The notes under the pieces: model-generated
Databases searched by the model: none
Seen by the model: only the letters and a program-made list of their open reading frames with translations
Told to the model about the DNA's origin: nothing
Made by a program: the position numbers and the translations under genes
Assembly: GCF_030272615.1 (NCBI RefSeq)
Contig: NC_081407.1
Coordinates: 136,156,897-136,220,896 of the forward strand
Direction: 5' to 3'
DNA: 64,000 nucleotides
Origin: Cryptomeria japonica
Lineage: Eukaryota > Streptophyta > Pinopsida > Cupressales > Cupressaceae
Part shown: positions 58,625-64,000 of the stretch, one piece after another
How the letters are laid out: each line of letters starts with the position of its first letter
How positions within the stretch are numbered: the stretch's first letter is position 1

Positions 58625-58762
58625 AAGGTTTCCACACTAGGAGCCTTACTTACGTTTCGCCTTAGAATATTTTTAAATTATTTTGTTAATGGAATTCTGA
58701 ATTTAAATAAATTTAATTCTAAAAGAAATAAATTAATTGTTTTGTCTTATTTTCTTCTTAGG

Positions 58763-60100
58763 ATGCCTCCGTTGACGCGACAAGCTTGCAAGCGCGGACG
58801 GGGTCCTAGACGTGAGCGCCTAGCTCGCGATGAGGAAGAGAGGGAGGCATCGGTTCCAGAGGAGAACCCAGGAGCACCTCCCGAACAGCCAAATGAACCT
58901 AACCGTGACCTTCTAGCAGCCATTCAGAATCTTATTGGCATTGTTCAGGAAAGGATTCCTACAGAGAACCCTCCGGTTAGGAGTCATGACTCTGGGAGTC
59001 ATAGATCTGTTGATAGAGAACGGAGCAGGAGCCCGGCTCCGATTCCTGTAGAGAGTCAGGGTGGTAATGAGCCAGAGTCAGTGCATATGCTAGGACCACC
59101 TCCTGCGGTGGAACCAGTCTATTTTGAGAGAGGTCGTCGAGATCTAGGGGATCTCATCAGGGAGGTCATGCGCCTCCAACCACCATCCTTCGGAGGTTCT
59201 ACAGATGGAGTAGAGGCCGAGGCATGGCTTCTGAGTCTTGAGAGGTGCTTTGCGTTGCGTTCTTATGAGAGCAACCTGAAAGCACGTGTTGCAGTTCATC
59301 TTCTGAGAGGAACAGCCTCCACCTGGTGGAGACAGGAAGAGTACAAATGCGGACTTGTACCTGATACACTCACTTGGGAGATATTCACCGAGAGGTTCCG
59401 TGAGAGGTACCTATCAGAGCACTTCAGGCAGCGTCGTATAGACGAATTTCATGATCTCCAACAAAAAGGCTTGTCAGTAACCCAGTATGAGAGTAAATTC
59501 TTTGAGTTGTTGCCATATGTAGATTATCTTAAGGATGAGAAACTTCTTGTAAACCGCTTCATCAGGGGATTGAACGCCGGGATAGCCGGGCCTGTTAGGA
59601 TGTCCGCTCCAGAGAGCCTTCGGGTTGCTGTAGAGAAGGCACTGATTGCCGAGGAAATTCAGGTTAGACCACAGGACAATAGGGATCGGTATCAGAATCG
59701 AAATCCCGCACCGCAGACTTATAGATTCCAGAAACCACATTGGAAGGGGAACAACCAAAATTCTTAGGGGTTCTCCAAACCCCCTCCTCCACAACAGACA
59801 CCACAGAACCAGAAACAGAAGCCTCCACAGTATCAACAGGGCTCCAAGCCCAAGCAGTGGCAGGCTCAGGGACAGAAACGTGATCAGAGAGCACAGGGGC
59901 AGTACACACAGCCGGCGGGGACTCAGCAGTCCTCCAGGGGTGGGTACAGCGGATCCAGTAGGACAGGAGGTCAGGGATTTTCTAGGCCTCAGGGTGCCCA
60001 ATTCTAGGCACGGGGTGCTTGCTTTACTTGTGGAGCCATGGGGCACTTGGCGAGGAATTGCCCTCAGGGACAGGTAGCAGGGAGTCAGCGGATGGCCGCT
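58763..60100 (+). pseudogene. Gyp2 Gag
   Basis: The start ATG at 58763 (MPPLTRQACKRG) opens the polyprotein; an upstream in-frame ATG at 58598 lies in the LTR and is not used here. A charged, Pro-rich N-terminus precedes the capsid domain (EAWLLSLERCF, GTASTWWRQEEY, FRERYLSEHFRQRR, FELLPYVDYLKDE, FIRGLNAGI). A Gln/Pro-rich linker and a zinc knuckle (CFTCGAMGHLARNC, 60020-60061) follow. TAG codons at 59765-59767 and 60005-60007 interrupt it, and CAG fits both. It would assemble the particle. Confidence 0.92.
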
Positions 60101-60592
60101 TCAGAGCCGACAGTTGGTGATATGGGCAGGTCCCATAGAGTATTCGTAGCGGTTGACAACCGCCAGGCCGATCATCAGGCCACGGTTATCGAATCTTCAG
60201 GTATAATCAAAGGTAACAATGTATCTATTTTGTTTGATTCAGGAGCTACTGACTCCTTTATATCTCCGTTGGTTGTGGAGCGTTGCGGGCTAGTGGCAAC
60301 TAGGCAGGGTGTCAGTTGGGAAGTGGAATTAGCTTCAGGGGCTAGAGTGTCAGTGGAATCAGAAGTTAGGGCATGTCAGTTGCAGATTGGCAAGACCACC
60401 ACTGTAGTAGACCTTAGAGTGACTCCACTTGGATCTTATGGAATCGTACTTGGCATGGATTGGCTTTATGCCCACAGAGCCAAGATGGATTGCCGTCTGA
60501 AAAAGATCGAGTGTGAGGATGATCATGGTTCGCCCATAGTTATCACCGGGATTCAGAGGCCCGTGTCTCTTCGTATGATCTCCGCAATGTAG
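60101..60592 (+). pseudogene. Gyp2 aspartic protease
   Basis: SILFDSGATDSFIS holds the intact active site (Asp codon at 60236), followed by GIVLGMDWLYAHRAKMDC, the typical end of plant Ty3 proteases. It is in the gag frame. A TAG at 60590-60592 (CAG expected) separates it from RT. Confidence 0.9.
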
Positions 60593-62236
60593 CTCAAGCG
60601 GAGCATGCGGAAGGGATGTCAGCTTTTTGCTATCACTATCAGTGACAGAGGAGAAGAGGAGGAAAAAGAAACATCGCTCGATGGCCATCCTATCCTTCAG
60701 GGATATTCAGATGTATTTCCTTCAGAGTTACCGGGAATGCCTCCCCGCAGAGAGATTGATTTTCATATAGACCTAGTACCAGGAGCCGAGCCAGTTTCCA
60801 GAGCACCTTATAGAATGACCACAAATGAGCTTAATGAACTTAAAATTCAGCTTGAGGAACTTCTTGAGAAGGGTCATATCCGTCCTAGCGTATCCCCGTG
60901 GGGTGCACCAGTTATCTTCGTTAAGAAGAAGGATGGATCTCTCCGATTGTGTATGGATTATCGGCAGCTAAATAAAGTAACCATCAAGAACCGATATCCT
61001 TTGCCTAGAATTGATGATTTATTTGACCAGCTTCAGGGTGCCAAAGTCTTTTCCAAAATAGATCTGAAGTCAGGATACCATCAGTTGAGAATAGTGGAAA
61101 GTGATATCCACAAGACCGCATTTCGCACTAGATATGGTCACTATGAGTTTACCGTAGTCCCCTTTGGACTTACGAATGCCCCAGCAGTTTTTATGAGTCT
61201 CATGAATGGGGTGTTCCGTACCTTTCTGGACCGTTTTGTTATTGTGTTCCTCGATGATATATTGATATATTCTCGGAATGAGAAGGAGCATGAGGAGCAC
61301 CTGAAATAGGTATTGCAGTGTTTGCGAGATAACCAGTTGTTTGGCAGCCTATCAAAGTGTGCTTTCTTTCGATCTGAGGTCAAGTACCTTGGACACGTTA
61401 TTTCCGGTGATGGGATCTCAGTTGACCCATCAAAGATTAGGGCTATTATGGATTGGCCAGCGCCTACCAGTGTGACAGAGGTCAGGAGTTTTATGGGTTT
61501 AGCAGGATATTACCGACGTTTTGTCGAAGGTTTCTCCAGAGTCGCACACCCTATTACCTCTCTTCAGCGTAAAGGGAAGAAATTTGAGTGGATAGAGAAG
61601 TGCGAGAAGGCCTTTCAGGAACTCAAAAAGGCACTTACTAGCGCTCCTATCCTTGTTGTACCAGATCCTTCAGCTGATTTCATGGTTTGTACCGATGCTT
61701 CCTTAGAGGGTTTAGGGGCAGTTCTTATGCAAGGTGGTAGGGCCATAGCTTTCGAGTCCAGGAAACTTAAGACTCATGAACTTAATTATCCCACTCACGA
61801 CCTTGAGCTCGCAGCAGTAGTGCATGCACTTGTGAGGTGGAGACACTTCCTTCTAGGACATCACTTTGAGTTGCATTCAGATCATCAGAGTCTTCAGTAC
61901 ATCTTCACTCAGCTGAACCTTAATGCACGTCAGAGGAGATGGATGGAGTTTTTGTGCGAATATGACTTTAACGTTCACTACATCAAGGGAAAGGAAAATG
62001 TAGTTGCAGATGCCTTGAGTAGGAGATGTCATGAGGTTTACACCATATCCATGGGCACAGACTTGAGGGACCGTATACTTCGGCACTTGTCAGAGGATGG
62101 ATGGTATGCAGAGGTTTGTCAGGTGTTACGTTCTCAGGTCACACTAGAAGGGAAATATGTGGATTATTTTTTGGAGTCCGATGGACTGTTACGCCATAGA
62201 GGGCGCATTCATGTGCCTTCCTCCGGAGGGTTGTGA
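60593..62236 (+). pseudogene. Gyp2 reverse transcriptase - RNase H
   Basis: RT runs from [20 protein letters not shown] through [57 protein letters not shown] and the active site FLDD (61247-61258). This is the Tekay-style sequence. RNase H reads [44 protein letters not shown] and [11 protein letters not shown] at 61307-61309 (LK-stop-VLQCLR) and TGA at 62234-62236 (GGL-stop-EFIV) break the frame; CAG and CGA fit. No frameshift is present, so catalytic residues are all preserved. Confidence 0.93.
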
Positions 62237-63529
62237 GAGTTCATTGTCTCGGAAGCTCATAGAGCTCCTTATGCTGTGCATCCCGGGGTTAAGAAGTTGC
62301 ATGCAGACTTGAGGCAGTTGTATCATTGGCCGGGAATGCGGCAGCTCATTGTTGAGATAGTAGCTCGGTGTCTCGAGTGTCAGAGGGTAAAGGCGGAGCA
62401 CCGCCATCTAGGTGGGTTGCTTCAGTCTCATGCTATACCAGAGTGGAAGTGGGATACTATATCCATGGATTTCATCGTTGGTCTCCCTATGTCTTCTCGT
62501 CGCCATGATGCTATCTTGGTGACAGTTGACAAGCTGACCAAAGTAGCTCACTTTTCACCAGTCCGTACTACATTCACAGCTTCTGCGGTAGCACAGGTGT
62601 TCTTGCGAGACATTGTTAGACTTCATGGCGTACCCCGCAAGATTATTTCTGACAGGGATTCTCTTTTCACTTCTACTTTTTGGAAGTCATTACAGGCAGC
62701 TATGGGCACAAAGCTCAATTTCAGTACAGCTTATCACCCGGAGACAGATGGTCAGACAGAGAGAGTCAATCAGGTGTTAGAGGATATGCTTCGTATGTAC
62801 GTCATGGATCATCAGACCCGGTGGGAGGAGTATCTTCCCTTAGTGGAGTTTGCCTATAACAATGGGCATCACACTTCTTTGGGGATGCCACCCTACCAGG
62901 CATTATACGGCAGGCCTTGCAGGACGCCCTTGAGCTGGGATCGCATAGAGGATAGAGTTGCTATTGGTCCTGAGTTAGTTCGAGATATGGAACAGCAGGT
63001 GGATTTGATTAGGCAGTGTCTCAGAGAGGCTCAGGATAGACAGAAGAAGTATGCCGATGCAAAGAGGATTGATCGTAGTTACTTGGTTGGAGACAGAGTT
63101 TTCTTGAGAGTGCGACCGCATAAGAGTCCGATCCGTTATGAAAAGGGTTCTAAGGTCGCACCTCGCTTTGTAGGACCTTTTGAGATTCTGGAGAGGATAG
63201 GCCCAGTTGCCTACCGTTTAGCCTTGCCACCTAGCCTGTCACGCATCCACGATGTGTTTCATGTTTCAGTTTTGAGAAAATATATCTATGATGAGTCTCA
63301 CATTTTAGATTGGGATGCCTTGCAGGTGGAGTCAGACGGGCAGCTAGCTTTGGAGCCCATTCGCATTTTGGCACGCCGGACATTGGCCCTTCGAGGTCAA
63401 GAGCTGGACCAGGTTAGGGTCCAGTGGGATTGTTATGATGAGGTTACGACTTCATGGGAGGACGCAGCACGTATGAGATCAGAGTACCCTCACCTCTTTG
63501 ATGAACTCCAGGAGGAAGTTCATGCCTAG
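62237..63529 (+). pseudogene. Gyp2 integrase with chromodomain
   Basis: Zinc module (HPGVKKLHADLRQLYHWPGM...CLECQRVK), then the core with ISMDFIVGLP, ISDRDSLFTS and YHPETDGQTERVNQ giving Asp, Asp and Glu. The GPF/Y-type segment is FVGPFEILERIGPVAYRLALP. The C-terminal ~60 residues (EPIRILARRTLALRGQELDQVRVQWD...TTSWEDAARMRSEYPHLF) are a chromodomain-like module that guides insertion to chromatin. The part from 62276 to the natural stop TAG at 63527 is an intact 417-codon frame. Confidence 0.93.
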
Positions 63530-63539
63530 AGGGGGAGGA
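63528..63539 (+). other. Gyp2 polypurine tract
   Basis: AGAGGGGGAGGA overlaps the pol stop codon and directly precedes the 3' LTR. Confidence 0.92.
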
Positions 63540-64000
63540 TGTGAGGCCTCACCTCGACTCAGTTTGACATTCAGTGGATTTTATATTTTAGACTACTATG
63601 GATACTTTGTTTTGATGTATTTTGAGACTTAGAACTTATATGATTTCAGGATATTCGATAACATTGCCATGATTTGATGTTTTACTTACATGCTTTATGA
63701 GATAGAACAATACATGATTATTAGATAGAATGATATTGCAATGATAGATGTCGTTAATGAATTTGCAGGACTTTACTTTAAATATAGAACTATGATGTAT
63801 GTTTAGTTTATGTGAATTGGGATGAAAATTGTTTATGTGAATTTGCTTGACAAAAGATGTATTCAATCTGTGCAGATGAAAATTGTATGCAAGTAATGAT
63901 GTGCATTGTTGTATTATTGAATTATATTTTATATGAATATTTGGGAGTACTAATGTGTAAATTGAGATGCGCAGGAAATTTACCATGTGACCATGGAAAA
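63540..64000 (+). repeat. Gyp2 3' LTR, first 461 bp
   Basis: Aligns with 54738-55198 without gaps and with six substitutions, then leaves the window. Confidence 0.96.

Larger units (their letters stand above)
54738..64000 (+). mobile_element. Gyp2: Tekay-like Ty3/Gypsy chromovirus, cut by the right window edge
   Basis: A 3.87-kb 5' LTR, iMet primer site, single-frame gag-pol with a C-terminal chromodomain, polypurine tract and the first 461 bp of the 3' LTR. It lies inside the antisense PMD gene of Tat1; the left flank GCCAT should be the target duplication. The two LTR starts differ at 6 of 461 positions, making this the youngest element here. Even so, five in-frame stops block the polyprotein. 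Confidence 0.96.

Overview
This window is repeat-dominated nuclear DNA of a land plant with a large genome. The evidence is the set of plant-type LTR retrotransposons (Ty3 chromovirus, Ty3 Tat-type, Copia), a CACTA transposase gene with GT-AG introns, a plant mobile domain, and heavily decayed coding frames. A conifer or other large-genome seed plant is plausible, but the species cannot be fixed from sequence alone. I see no intact cellular gene, no rRNA or tRNA gene, and no bacterial feature.

Layout. 1-~5.3 kb: 5' part of a minus-strand Ty3/Gypsy chromovirus-like element (Gyp1) that runs off the left edge. 6.2-9.8 kb: a broken ~1,200-codon minus-strand gene of an unrecognised family (X1). 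10.5-11.6 kb: four 278-bp tandem repeats, each with a TATA box inside an inverted repeat. 12.35-19.12 kb: a full-length minus-strand Copia element (Cop1) with TSD TTTGT. 19.1-19.7 and 34.7-36.1 kb: two halves of a plus-strand CACTA (En/Spm) TNP2 transposase gene. They are split by 19.74-34.71 kb: NonA1, a pol-less LTR element whose 5' LTR is itself interrupted by a related element, NonA2 (26.85-34.34 kb, perfect TSD AACAT). 37.1-39.9 kb: a second broken copy of the X family (X2). 40.95-47.2 kb: a minus-strand Copia element (Cop2). Its 5' LTR is cut by a plus-strand Tat-type Ty3 element (Tat1, 47.2-54.7 kb) that has lost gag, protease and most of RT but carries an antisense plant-mobile-domain gene. 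That gene is cut in turn by a young Tekay-like chromovirus (Gyp2, 54.74 kb to the right edge) with a 3.87-kb LTR.

How the parts relate. Cop1, Cop2, NonA1 and NonA2 share an identical polypurine tract plus flank (CTCCCCCTTTGGCATTGATG on the plus strand), the initiator-Met PBS type, and a G-run/GTGAAT motif at the LTR edge. NonA1/2 carry only a coiled-coil/zinc-knuckle gag-like ORF1 and a ~1,030-aa ORF2 of unknown function, so they probably depend on Cop-type elements for pol. Insertion order: CACTA, then Cop1 and NonA1 into it, then NonA2 into NonA1; separately Cop2, then Tat1, then Gyp2. Gyp2 LTRs differ at 6 of 461 comparable bases, while the NonA1 LTRs differ at roughly 7% by a partial hand comparison.

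Nearly all in-frame stops are TAG, TAA or TGA where CAG, CAA or CGA would fit, as expected from deamination of methylated cytosine. Best leads: the NonA1/NonA2 pair with ORF2 stop codons shared at three sites, the X family, the hairpin-rich GC island in the Gyp2 LTR, and the 278-bp TATA-in-palindrome repeats.
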